DNA from: an uncultured Bacteroides sp.
GTDB taxonomy: Bacteria > Bacteroidota > Bacteroidia > Bacteroidales > Bacteroidaceae
DNA length: 64,000 nucleotides
Direction of reading: 5' to 3'
Assembly: GCA_900552075.1 (NCBI GenBank)
Contig: URYL01000007.1
Location: 1-64,000 of the forward strand
Every line of letters starts with the position of its first letter. Positions within the stretch are counted from its first letter, which is position 1. The notes below the pieces were generated by a model. It was given only the letters and a program-made list of their open reading frames with translations, searched no databases and was not told the origin of the DNA. A program made the translations under genes and the position numbers. Positions 16,219 through 24,117 of the stretch are shown here, in pieces.

Positions 16219-17439
16219 ATGAATGGAACAAACCTTTTTAAAATAGCTTTCCGGGCATTGGCCAATAATAAGCTACGTGCTTTTCTGACCATGTTAGGAA
16301 TCATTATCGGAGTAGCTTCCGTCATTGCCATGCTGGCCATCGGACAAGGCTCCAAACGGAGCATCCAAAAACAAATCTCCGAAATGGGCTCCAACATGAT
16401 TATGGTCCACCCGGGAGCCGAAATGCGAGGAGGTGTCCGCCAAGACCCGTCGAGCATGCAAACCCTGAAACTGGAAAATTATGAAACCTTACGCGATGAA
16501 TGTATGTACTTGTCGGCTATCAGCCCGGACGTTTCGGCTTCGGGACAGCTGATTTCCGGTTCCAACAACTACCCTTCTTCGGTGAGCGGAGTAAGCCTCG
16601 GCTATCTGACCATCCGTCAGCTGACCGTGGAACAAGGAGAAATGTTTACGGATGAAGATATCCGTACAGCGGCAAAAGTATGCGTCATTGGTAAAACCAT
16701 TGTAGACAACCTGTTCCCCGACGGACAAGACCCGATTGGAAAGATTATCCGCTGCAACCAGGTTCCCCTCCGTGTCATCGGGGTGCTCAAATCAAAAGGA
16801 TACAACTCCATGGGTATGGACCAGGATGACGTGGTACTGGCTCCTTACAGCACGGTAATGAAACGTCTGCTGGCCCAGACCTACCTGAGTGGTATCTTTG
16901 CCTCCGCTCTGACGGAAGACATGACGGAAGAAGCCGTAGACGAAATCACCACTATCTTACGCCGTGAACATAAACTGAAAGAAACAGACGATGATGATTT
17001 CACTATCCGTACGCAGCAGGAACTCAGTTCCATGCTGAATACCACTACCGATTTGATGACCACCTTGCTGGCCTGCATCGCAGGAATCTCTTTGGTGGTA
17101 GGAGGTATCGGTATCATGAACATCATGTATGTCAGTGTCACCGAACGTACCCGTGAAATCGGCCTTCGTATGTCTGTGGGTGCAAGAGGAGTAGACATCC
17201 TGTCACAATTCCTGATAGAATCCATCCTAATCAGTATCACAGGGGGACTGATTGGAGTAATTTTGGGCTGTGGAGCCAGCTTCGTCATCAAGACAGTCGC
17301 CCACTGGCCTGTATTCATCCAGCCATGGAGTGTATTGCTGTCATTCGCAGTATGTACCCTTACCGGTGTGTTCTTCGGATGGTATCCGGCAAAGAAAGCA
17401 GCCGATCTGGATCCGATTGAAGCACTGCGTTATGAATAA
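16219..17439 (+). CDS. MacB-type ABC transporter permease
   Basis: A 406-residue membrane protein with the MacB/FtsX topology: helix 1 near 18-40 (LRAFLTMLGIIIGVASVIAML), a large periplasmic MacB_PCD domain (about 45-250), and three C-terminal helices with the FtsX motif (GGIGIMNIMYVSVTERTREIG, near 295). It ends with the usual YPAKKAADLDPIEALRYE. It couples ATP hydrolysis to conformational change in the periplasm to push a substrate through the MacA-type adaptor and TolC. A large hairpin terminator follows, separating the pump from the two-component genes. Confidence 0.93.
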   Translation: MNGTNLFKIAFRALANNKLRAFLTMLGIIIGVASVIAMLAIGQGSKRSIQKQISEMGSNMIMVHPGAEMRGGVRQDPSSMQTLKLENYETLRDECMYLSAISPDVSASGQLISGSNNYPSSVSGVSLGYLTIRQLTVEQGEMFTDEDIRTAAKVCVIGKTIVDNLFPDGQDPIGKIIRCNQVPLRVIGVLKSKGYNSMGMDQDDVVLAPYSTVMKRLLAQTYLSGIFASALTEDMTEEAVDEITTILRREHKLKETDDDDFTIRTQQELSSMLNTTTDLMTTLLACIAGISLVVGGIGIMNIMYVSVTERTREIGLRMSVGARGVDILSQFLIESILISITGGLIGVILGCGASFVIKTVAHWPVFIQPWSVLLSFAVCTLTGVFFGWYPAKKAADLDPIEALRYE

Positions 17440-17482
17440 AAAAATAACGGAACTACTTTGTTCTTCATAACTTTGGTTTCCT

Positions 17483-17548
17483 GTCCGGCCGTCTATCTCT
17501 GCAGTAATATTTCAAAGTATTTGCTGCGTGTGACGGCCGGACTTTTCT
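17483..17548 (+). terminator. Long hairpin terminator after the export operon
   Basis: A perfect 11-bp GC-rich inverted repeat (17483-17493 with 17532-17542) with further internal pairing (GCAG with CTGC), then TTTTCTT. It lies between the permease stop and the histidine kinase promoter. Confidence 0.75.
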
Positions 17549-17558
17549 TAAAAAATCA

Positions 17559-17566
17559 TATCTTTG
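17559..17566 (+). promoter_or_regulatory. Probable -7 element for the histidine kinase gene
   Basis: TATCTTTG matches the Bacteroides -7 consensus and lies 17 bases before the ATG at 17584. No clear TTTG -33 element is seen at the right distance. It supports the start at 17584 rather than the TTG upstream. Confidence 0.5.
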
Positions 17567-17583
17567 CTTTAAATCAATCTAAT

Positions 17584-18663
17584 ATGGTGCATATAACCCA
17601 CAACAAACATCGCTTACTGGAATTAATCATCCACACAATATGCTGGGGATTATTTTTCGGATTTCCGCTGTTTTTTACCCAACACGACAACGGAAACATC
17701 GACTGGAAAGAATTTATCAACCATTCTGGAGTATCACTTGCCTTTTTTATCATTTTTTACGTCAACTATCTGGTTCTGATTCCTAGAATACTCTTCAAAG
17801 AACATATCGGACGTTTCATTTTCCTGAACATCCTTCTTATTCTTGTGGCCTCTATCGGACTACGCTACTGGCACAACCTGATTGCATTTCCACCTCCCGT
17901 ACGCCCGCGATCCTACCTGCCTCCCCGATACATATTTTACATAAGAGACATGACCAGCATGATTTTTATGGTAGGATTGAGTGTGGCCATCCGAATGAGC
18001 CTTCGTTGGAGTGCGACAGAACTGGCACGCCGGGAAGCAGTGAAAAGCCGTACGGAAGCAGAACTCAAGAACCTCCGCAACCAGCTGAATCCACATTTCT
18101 TGCTGAATACCCTGAACAACATCTATGCACTCACCGCATTCGATACGGACAAGGCACAACAAGCCATCCAGGAACTCAGTAAGCTGTTACGATACGTGTT
18201 ATACGACAATCAGGAAAATTTTGTTCCCCTCACCAAAGAAGTGGAGTTCATACGAAACTACATCGAACTGATGCGTATCCGAGTTTCCTCCCAAGTGAAA
18301 ATCAACACTCATTTTCAAATCCATCCGAACAGTCAGAGTCCTGTGGCTCCCTTGTTATTCATTTCACTGATAGAAAATGCGTTCAAACACGGAGTATCTC
18401 CCACAGAATCCAGCTTCATTGACATTACATTGATTGAAAAAGAGAACAAAATCCACTGTATAATACGCAACAGCAACTACCCTAAAAGTTCCACCGATAA
18501 AAGTGGATCAGGTATCGGACTGGAACAAGTACACAAAAGGCTGGAACTTTTGTATGCCGGACATTACGAATGGCAACATCAGGTCAGTCCCGACCAAAAA
18601 GAATACAGTTCGATTTTGACAATTGATATTCCAGACACTAATCTAAAAAAAGAAATACCATGA
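17584..18663 (+). CDS. LytS/YehU-type sensor histidine kinase
   Basis: A 359-residue membrane kinase. Four hydrophobic helices (about residues 12-145) form the sensor, followed by a short coiled linker (residues 145-165) and a His_kinase domain with the phospho-accepting His in NQLNPHFLLNTLNNI, then an N-box LLFISLIENAFKHG and a G-box SGSGIGLEQVHKRL. The open frame extends to a TTG at 17458, but the terminator hairpin and a -7 element lie in that stretch, so the ATG at 17584 is chosen. The last four bases overlap the start of the LytTR response regulator. The pair probably senses envelope state or the substrate of the upstream pump. Confidence 0.9.
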   Translation: MVHITHNKHRLLELIIHTICWGLFFGFPLFFTQHDNGNIDWKEFINHSGVSLAFFIIFYVNYLVLIPRILFKEHIGRFIFLNILLILVASIGLRYWHNLIAFPPPVRPRSYLPPRYIFYIRDMTSMIFMVGLSVAIRMSLRWSATELARREAVKSRTEAELKNLRNQLNPHFLLNTLNNIYALTAFDTDKAQQAIQELSKLLRYVLYDNQENFVPLTKEVEFIRNYIELMRIRVSSQVKINTHFQIHPNSQSPVAPLLFISLIENAFKHGVSPTESSFIDITLIEKENKIHCIIRNSNYPKSSTDKSGSGIGLEQVHKRLELLYAGHYEWQHQVSPDQKEYSSILTIDIPDTNLKKEIP

Positions 18664-19391
18664 CAATCAAATGCGCCATTATTGATGATGAACCTTTAGC
18701 ACTCGGATTACTGGAAAGTTATGTAAAGAAGACTCCTTCGCTGGAACTATGCGGAGCATATTCCAGTGCCATTCAAGCCATGGATCTACTGAACGGACAT
18801 CCGGTAGACTTGATTTTTCTGGACATCCAGATGCCGGAACTGAACGGACTAGAGTTCTCCAAAATAATTCCGAACAATACACGCATCATCTTCACAACTG
18901 CCTTCGGACAATATGCATTGGACGGTTACAAGGTAAATGCCCTTGACTATCTGCTCAAACCTATCAGCTATACAGATTTCATGACAGCCGTAAATAAAGC
19001 CATCCAGTGGTTTGAACTCTGTCAGAAGGCTGAGAATGCACCAGAAGAAGTACAGTCTTCCGAGGATTTGAAATATATTTACGTAAAAAGTGACTATAAA
19101 CTGATTCAAATTGAACTGGATAAGATTCTATACATAGAAGGACTCAAAGATTACATTAAAATTCACTTAGAAGACAATCCTCGCCCTATCCTCTCACTAG
19201 TCAGTATGAAAATGATGGAAGACAAACTGCCGGCCAACCGCTTCATACGGATTCACCGGTCTTTCATTGTGCAAAAGCAAAAAATAAAAATTATAGAAAA
19301 AGGCAGAATTGTTTTCGGGAAGGAATACATTCCGATATCTGACAGCTATAAACAGGAGCTCCAAAATTATGTTAATAAACATACTATTTGA
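18660..19391 (+). CDS. LytTR family response regulator
   Basis: A 243-residue regulator with a CheY-like receiver (residues 3-118; phospho-acceptor Asp in DLIFLDIQMPELNG, Thr in IIFTTAF, Lys in LLKPI). A LytTR DNA-binding domain follows (about 138-240; YIYVKSDYKLIQIELDKILYIEG, then FIRIHRSFIV). Its start overlaps the kinase stop codon (ATGA), so translation is coupled. LytTR regulators bind pairs of short repeats in promoter DNA. The target is unknown; the upstream export operon is the obvious candidate. Confidence 0.93.
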   Translation: MTIKCAIIDDEPLALGLLESYVKKTPSLELCGAYSSAIQAMDLLNGHPVDLIFLDIQMPELNGLEFSKIIPNNTRIIFTTAFGQYALDGYKVNALDYLLKPISYTDFMTAVNKAIQWFELCQKAENAPEEVQSSEDLKYIYVKSDYKLIQIELDKILYIEGLKDYIKIHLEDNPRPILSLVSMKMMEDKLPANRFIRIHRSFIVQKQKIKIIEKGRIVFGKEYIPISDSYKQELQNYVNKHTI

Positions 19392-19449
19392 AAATCTGTT
19401 GTATTTTCAACATTTTTTTCTGAAACAATCCAATTTTTTACTGATTTTC

Positions 19450-19481
19450 TTTGGCTACAAACAATCTAAACCCTATATTTG
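19450..19481 (+). promoter_or_regulatory. Promoter of the candidate small RNA
   Basis: TTTG at 19450-19453, a 20-base spacer and TATATTTG at 19474-19481 give a full consensus promoter with no open reading frame behind it. Confidence 0.75.
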
Positions 19482-19487
19482 TAGCGT

Positions 19488-19600
19488 ACATAATAAAAGC
19501 GGAAGTTGTGAAACTTCCTTTAGAATAGTTTAGTTAAGTCTAGTTTAGTTTTTGTGTTGTGATACTCCTGCTGAAAGTGTTCAGCGAGAGTATCTTTTTT
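19488..19600 (+). ncRNA. Candidate small non-coding RNA of about 110 nt
   Basis: A consensus promoter is followed by about 110 bases without any ATG. Two hairpins are present: a perfect 7-bp stem with a GTGA loop (19501-19507 with 19512-19518), and a long intrinsic terminator (19561-19567 with 19588-19594, and 19570-19575 with 19580-19585) followed by six T. Between them is an unpaired, repetitive TTTAG-rich linker (TAGTTTAGTTAAG, TAGTTTAG). The next gene is on the opposite strand, so this is not a leader. The most economical reading is a stand-alone small RNA with a single-stranded seed region in the linker. The Rfam family is not recognised. Confidence 0.65.
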
Positions 19601-19720
19601 ATTGTCAAAAAAACACCTGATTCAATTCAAAAACAGGTTTATTAACAGATATCCCTACAAAAGTTGTTAAAAAAAAACAACAACCCTAGAGTGTATATTT
19701 TTACAATTTGTATAAAAATT

Positions 19721-20266
19721 TCAAGGAATAGCAATCAATTTATGGATTTGCAAACTCAAACGCCAGACAGGATGTTCCTTTATATAATCCACCACTTCTG
19801 ATGTATTCATGCAAGAACAAGGCTGTAAGTAATAGGCAGAAGCTGGTATCTCTAAATAGGACTCTAGTTGCTGCCCTTGATAGACTACTTTTATTTCATT
19901 AACCTTCTGTACACGCAACTGTGTACCCTGTTTAGGCGAACAAGTCACCCAATCAATACCATCAGGAAGTACACAAGTTCCATTTGTTTCTATGCAAACA
20001 TATTTTCCTACCGAATGTAAGGCAGCAACCAGCTGATCATCTACCCACAAGCCCGGTTCGCCCCCCGTCAAAATCACCATCCGACAAGGATAACTCCTCA
20101 CCGCAGCCAAAATCTCTTCATCCGACATCATCCTCCCCTGCTCATGCTGTGTGTCACAAAAATCACACCGCAAGTTACATCCAGAGAAACGGACAAAAAC
20201 TGCAGGTGTACCCACATAAAAACCTTCACCCTGAAGGCTGTAAAAAATCTCATTAATCTTTTTCAT
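19721..20266 (-). CDS. queE: 7-carboxy-7-deazaguanine synthase
   Basis: A 181-residue radical SAM enzyme that converts 6-carboxy-tetrahydropterin to 7-carboxy-7-deazaguanine in queuosine biosynthesis. The opening INEIFYSLQGEGFYVGTPAVFVRFSGCNL carries the QueE signature, and the iron-sulfur cluster motif CNLRCDFC is near residue 31. VILTGGEPGL is the glycine-rich SAM motif. Length is at the short end of the family, typical for Bacteroidetes. The start overlaps the end of queD by 14 bases, so the two are co-translated. Confidence 0.93.
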   Translation of the reverse strand: MKKINEIFYSLQGEGFYVGTPAVFVRFSGCNLRCDFCDTQHEQGRMMSDEEILAAVRSYPCRMVILTGGEPGLWVDDQLVAALHSVGKYVCIETNGTCVLPDGIDWVTCSPKQGTQLRVQKVNEIKVVYQGQQLESYLEIPASAYYLQPCSCMNTSEVVDYIKEHPVWRLSLQIHKLIAIP

Positions 20267-20585
20267 AAATTACGGTGTTTCCTTCCGATTCACAGACTTC
20301 TACTTTCACACAATAAGGCACACGTTCACAAATCCACCGAGCTATATTTTCAGCAGTCGGATTACAAGGTAACACATCATTCAAATTTTGATGATCCAAT
20401 TGCCCTTTTACTACCTCTTTAATATGAGTAAAATCCACGACCATGCCATCCGCATTCAACTCTGCCGACTGACAATAAACTGTAACTATCCAATTGTGAC
20501 CATGCAGGTTCTCACACTTACTTTCATAGGAAAGTTCCAGACAATGAGAAGCCGAAATCTCCATCCGCTTAATAACTGTATACAT
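20253..20585 (-). CDS. queD: 6-carboxy-5,6,7,8-tetrahydropterin synthase
   Basis: A 110-residue PTPS-family enzyme that makes 6-carboxytetrahydropterin from dihydroneopterin triphosphate, the step before QueE. It shows the zinc-binding His residues (ISASHCLEL, then NLHGHNW) and the catalytic Cys in KCENLHGH. Near the C-terminus, PTAENIARWI and the final VCESEGNTVIY bear the conserved Glu. A -7 like motif TACCTTTG (complement of 20645-20652) lies about 60 bases upstream. No preQ1 riboswitch motif is visible in the leader. Confidence 0.93.
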   Translation of the reverse strand: MYTVIKRMEISASHCLELSYESKCENLHGHNWIVTVYCQSAELNADGMVVDFTHIKEVVKGQLDHQNLNDVLPCNPTAENIARWICERVPYCVKVEVCESEGNTVIYEKD

Positions 20586-20742
20586 AACAATTTGATTTTT
20601 AAAAGATTAAAAACTCCGCATTTAATGTCACCTCAATGCAACTACAAAGGTAAAAAGAATTATCACACAGAAAAAATTCATGTACAAAGATTTACACGAC
20701 CATCAAATCTCACAATTTTTAATAAAATCCACAACAAATATT

Positions 20743-20772
20743 TTTGAAATTCCAATCAATACAGTATATTTG
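20743..20772 (+). promoter_or_regulatory. Promoter of the coiled-coil/zapA operon
   Basis: TTTG at 20743-20746, an 18-base spacer and TATATTTG at 20765-20772, lying 22 bases before the ATG at 20795. It excludes the upstream ATG at 20744 as the start. Confidence 0.75.
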
Positions 20773-20794
20773 TATATACTTTTTTGATATACGA

Positions 20795-21088
20795 ATGACG
20801 GAAGAGGACAAAAAACTGTTGCATACTTTCGAAGGTAAGTTAAGACAATTGCTGTTTCTTTATGAGGGAGTGAAAAAAGAGAACCTTTCATTAAGAACAG
20901 AAATTGATGCTAAAAATACTGAAATCAATGAGTTAAAAAACAGTTGGAAAGAATTGGAGACCAAATATATCAATTTGAAAAACGCCCGTATCCTCAGTAT
21001 CAACGACAACGACCTCCGCGATACGAAACAAAGGCTGGCGAAACTTGTGCGTGAAGTCGATAAATGCATCGCTTTGCTGAATGAATAA
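20795..21088 (+). CDS. Small coiled-coil protein upstream of zapA (ZapB-like)
   Basis: A 97-residue acidic/basic protein, nearly all predicted alpha-helix with heptad spacing of Leu/Ile (residues 8-65), ending REVDKCIALLNE. The ATG at 20795 is preferred since the longer frame would start inside the promoter. It is 26 bases upstream of zapA on one transcript. In Bacteroidetes a coiled-coil protein often precedes zapA; it may be the functional equivalent of ZapB, which links the Z-ring via ZapA, but that is an inference from shape and position only. Confidence 0.7.
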   Translation: MTEEDKKLLHTFEGKLRQLLFLYEGVKKENLSLRTEIDAKNTEINELKNSWKELETKYINLKNARILSINDNDLRDTKQRLAKLVREVDKCIALLNE

Positions 21089-21114
21089 GACAAAACGGTA
21101 AAGTATATACTTTT

Positions 21115-21420
21115 ATGGACGAAAAAAAAAGATTTAATCTACTAATTGACAATGAACGTTACCCTGTATCCATATTCCCTACGGAAGAAGAGGGCTATCG
21201 GGAAGCTGCCAAACAGATTAACTATAAACTGAATAAATACCGTAGTGCATTTCCGGAATTCAATAGCATACAGCATTGGAAGATGGTCGCACTTGATTTA
21301 GCGTATGAGAATACAACCATGAAAGACCGGAATGACACCCGGCCATACATGGAAAAACTAAAAGAATTGAATGAGGATATTGAAAGATGTATCCAAGAAA
21401 GTCAAAATAAAGGTTTATAG
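21115..21420 (+). CDS. zapA: Cell division protein ZapA
   Basis: A 101-residue cytoplasmic protein that bundles FtsZ filaments. The N-terminal globular part (KRFNLLIDNERYPVSIFPTEEEGYREAAKQIN) matches ZapA, with a small beta-sheet and the typical ExxxRxAAxxIN helix. The C-terminal half is a coiled coil. It is co-transcribed with the coiled-coil gene upstream and followed by a hairpin terminator in front of rny. Confidence 0.88.
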   Translation: MDEKKRFNLLIDNERYPVSIFPTEEEGYREAAKQINYKLNKYRSAFPEFNSIQHWKMVALDLAYENTTMKDRNDTRPYMEKLKELNEDIERCIQESQNKGL

Positions 21421-21453
21421 ACATAGAGAAACTTATATTTTATAGCAAATTTC

Positions 21454-21503
21454 ACGCATAAGCTTTATCCGAAGGGTTCCAACGGAGAAGTTTATGCGTT
21501 TTT
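21454..21503 (+). terminator. Terminator after zapA
   Basis: An 8-bp stem (21454-21461 with 21492-21499) is extended inward by GCTT/AAGT and CCG/CGG and followed by TTTTTAT. The region is about 100 bases long and ends just before rny, so it could also act in the rny leader. Confidence 0.65.
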
Positions 21504-21527
21504 ATTTATATATTTAAATTAATTATA

Positions 21528-23063
21528 ATGTTGACGACAGTAATACTAGCGATTGTGGCCTTCCTGGTGGGAGGTACATTGTCGTATGGATTCTTTAAGT
21601 ATGGCTTAAAGACGAAATATGACACTATTATCAAAGAAGCCGAAACAGAGGCCGAAGTTATCAAGAAAAACAAACTTCTGGAAGTAAAAGAAAAATTCCT
21701 GAACAAAAAGGCTGACCTAGAGAAAGAGGTAGCCCAACGAAATCAAAAAATTCAACAAGCCGAAAACAAGTTGAAGCAGCGTGAAATGGTACTCAACCAA
21801 AAGAACGAAGAACTTCAACGTAAACGTAATGAAACTGAGGCTATCAAAGAAAACTTGGACGCACAGCTAGTAATTATCGAAAAGAAAAAAGAAGAACTGG
21901 ACAATCTGCAGTCACAGGAACGGGAAAAGCTGGAAACAATTTCCGGACTCTCTGCAGAAGAAGCAAAAGAACGTTTAGTAGAATCATTAAAAGAAGAAGC
22001 GAAAACGCAGGCACAGTCTTACATCAATGACATCATGGACGATGCCAAGCTTACTGCCAACCGCGAAGCTAAGCGTATTGTTATCCAGTCTATCCAGCGA
22101 GTGGCAACTGAAACTGCCATTGAAAATTCTGTCACCGTATTCCATATCGAATCAGACGAAATCAAGGGACGCATCATTGGACGTGAAGGACGTAACATCC
22201 GTGCCTTGGAAGCTGCCACAGGTGTAGAAATTGTAGTGGATGACACTCCGGAAGCCATCGTTCTTTCTGCCTTCGACCCGGTTCGCCGTGAAATTGCTCG
22301 TCTGGCTTTGCACCAACTGGTAACTGACGGACGTATCCACCCGGCCCGTATCGAAGAAGTAGTAGCCAAAGTACGCAAGCAAGTAGAAGACGAAATTATT
22401 GAAACAGGTAAACGTACTACCATCGACTTAGGTATCCACGGTCTGCATCCGGAACTGATTCGTATCATCGGTAAGATGAAATACCGTTCTTCCTACGGAC
22501 AAAACTTATTACAACATGCACGTGAAACCGCCAACTTATGCGCCGTAATGGCTTCCGAACTAGGATTAAATCCGAAGAAAGCCAAACGTGCTGGTCTGTT
22601 GCACGATATCGGTAAAGTACCCGATGAAGAACCGGAATTGCCACATGCATTGCTAGGTATGAAACTGGCTGAAAAATACAAAGAAAAAGCGGATATCTGC
22701 AATGCTATCGGTGCACACCACGATGAAGTGGAAATGACCAGCCTTCTGGCACCTATCGTCCAGGTCTGTGATGCCATCTCTGGAGCTCGTCCGGGAGCAC
22801 GCCGCGAAATCGTAGAAGCTTACATCAAGCGTTTGAATGACCTTGAACAGCTGGCTATGTCTTATCCAGGTGTAACCAAGACTTATGCTATCCAAGCAGG
22901 ACGTGAACTCCGTGTGATTGTAGGTGCAGACAAGATTGATGACAAACAGACGGAAAGTCTGTCAACCGAAATAGCCAAGAAGATTCAAGATGAAATGACC
23001 TACCCAGGACAAGTAAAAATCACGGTTATCCGTGAAACCCGTGCAGTCAGCTTCGCGAAATAA
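21528..23063 (+). CDS. rny: Ribonuclease Y
   Basis: A 511-residue membrane-anchored endoribonuclease that initiates mRNA decay. An N-terminal transmembrane helix (residues 1-24) is followed by a long charged coiled coil (about 35-165). A KH RNA-binding domain (IIGREGRNIRALEAATGVEIVVDDTPEAI, cut here as a motif region near residues 208-240) and an HD domain with LLHDIGKVPDEE (near 360) complete it. Length and order are standard. A strong terminator follows. Confidence 0.96.
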   Translation: MLTTVILAIVAFLVGGTLSYGFFKYGLKTKYDTIIKEAETEAEVIKKNKLLEVKEKFLNKKADLEKEVAQRNQKIQQAENKLKQREMVLNQKNEELQRKRNETEAIKENLDAQLVIIEKKKEELDNLQSQEREKLETISGLSAEEAKERLVESLKEEAKTQAQSYINDIMDDAKLTANREAKRIVIQSIQRVATETAIENSVTVFHIESDEIKGRIIGREGRNIRALEAATGVEIVVDDTPEAIVLSAFDPVRREIARLALHQLVTDGRIHPARIEEVVAKVRKQVEDEIIETGKRTTIDLGIHGLHPELIRIIGKMKYRSSYGQNLLQHARETANLCAVMASELGLNPKKAKRAGLLHDIGKVPDEEPELPHALLGMKLAEKYKEKADICNAIGAHHDEVEMTSLLAPIVQVCDAISGARPGARREIVEAYIKRLNDLEQLAMSYPGVTKTYAIQAGRELRVIVGADKIDDKQTESLSTEIAKKIQDEMTYPGQVKITVIRETRAVSFAK

Positions 23064-23070
23064 AATCCAT

Positions 23071-23106
23071 AAAAAAATCCGGAATGTGAGAATTCCGGAT
23101 TTTTTA
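23071..23106 (+). terminator. Bidirectional terminator between rny and the patatin gene
   Basis: A perfect 9-bp stem (23077-23085 with 23092-23100) with A7 on one side and T-rich sequence on the other. It can serve both convergent genes. Confidence 0.88.
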
Positions 23107-23125
23107 TTTATTCATCTCAACAGGT

Positions 23126-23992
23126 TCATTCTTTTTCTCCTTCCAACAAGGGCATCAACACCTTTTCGGCACATGCGTAGCCTTCTTCATACAACTCGGT
23201 TAACTTCTTCACATCCTTTTCTATCCGATTCACCACGACCTTCTTTTCCGGACGAATAGCAATGATACGTCCCTCATCTTCCAGCTTTTCCACTAGCTCC
23301 AGCTGCTCATTATATACCGCACACCGCCTACTAAGCAACAATCTCAAACGCGGATAACGACGATAAATAAATCGAGGCACCCGAATGTCCTTTTCCGACT
23401 TACGATACCCTCTGTTACGGGTCAGGACCACGACATTCTGCAAATACCCCTGCGAAATCGCACGCAAAACCGGAATGGAATCCACAATTCCTCCATCCAG
23501 CATCGGGCGTCCATCCACGTACGCAATAGGACAAACGTATGGCAGACTGCTGGAAGCCTTGGCGATATCAACCAGACGTTCCCGGTCCCGTCCTTTCTTC
23601 TCTTCCAAATAGCAGGCTCTTCCTGTCACACAATTGGTTGTCACCATCTCAAACCGCGCCGGATTATCAAAATATGCCTCATAATCGAAAGGTAAAATTT
23701 GACTTGGAAACAAGTCATAAAGCAAATGCTGATCCAGAATACTATGCTGATACCATAAATACTTTAATCCGATATAATGATATTTGTCCAGCATATCAAT
23801 ATTACTGAACTTGGCGCGCCCACGCTGATGAGACATATACGACAAGCCGTTGCAAGCCCCTGCAGAAACACCTATTACATAAGGAAATTCTAACTTATGA
23901 TCCATCATGAAATCCAGAACTCCGCACGTGAACACACCGCGCATGCCTCCACCTTCAAGAACTAATCCAGTTTTTTCAAAGTCCAGTTTCAT
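23126..23992 (-). CDS. Patatin-like phospholipase
   Basis: A 288-residue cytosolic or membrane-associated lipid acyl hydrolase. It shows the patatin oxyanion motif LEGGGMRGVFTCGVL (near residue 12), the nucleophile elbow GVSAGACNG (Ser near 42) and the catalytic Asp in DGGIVDSIP (near 165), giving the Ser-Asp dyad. The C-terminal part is the bacterial DUF6363-like helical tail. No signal peptide. TATATTTG (complement of 24024-24031) is a probable promoter 32 bases upstream. Probable role: phospholipid or lysophospholipid turnover. Confidence 0.9.
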   Translation of the reverse strand: MKLDFEKTGLVLEGGGMRGVFTCGVLDFMMDHKLEFPYVIGVSAGACNGLSYMSHQRGRAKFSNIDMLDKYHYIGLKYLWYQHSILDQHLLYDLFPSQILPFDYEAYFDNPARFEMVTTNCVTGRACYLEEKKGRDRERLVDIAKASSSLPYVCPIAYVDGRPMLDGGIVDSIPVLRAISQGYLQNVVVLTRNRGYRKSEKDIRVPRFIYRRYPRLRLLLSRRCAVYNEQLELVEKLEDEGRIIAIRPEKKVVVNRIEKDVKKLTELYEEGYACAEKVLMPLLEGEKE

Positions 23993-24117
23993 ACTCCGTC
24001 TTTTTAAAGTAACCTTGGAATTGCAAATATATGTTTTTCCAATACATTACAGCCATTTTTTCTATTTTATTTACTACATTTGCAACATTATTTTCACACA
24101 TGTGATATTAAAATGTA

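Noticed and set aside
17458..17583. Longer N-terminus of the histidine kinase starting at a TTG
   Set aside because: The stretch contains a long terminator hairpin and a -7 promoter motif and would add residues unlike the family.
20586..20650. preQ1 riboswitch upstream of queD-queE
   Set aside because: The leader was read for a C-rich loop and the A-rich pseudoknot tail of preQ1 riboswitches; neither is present.
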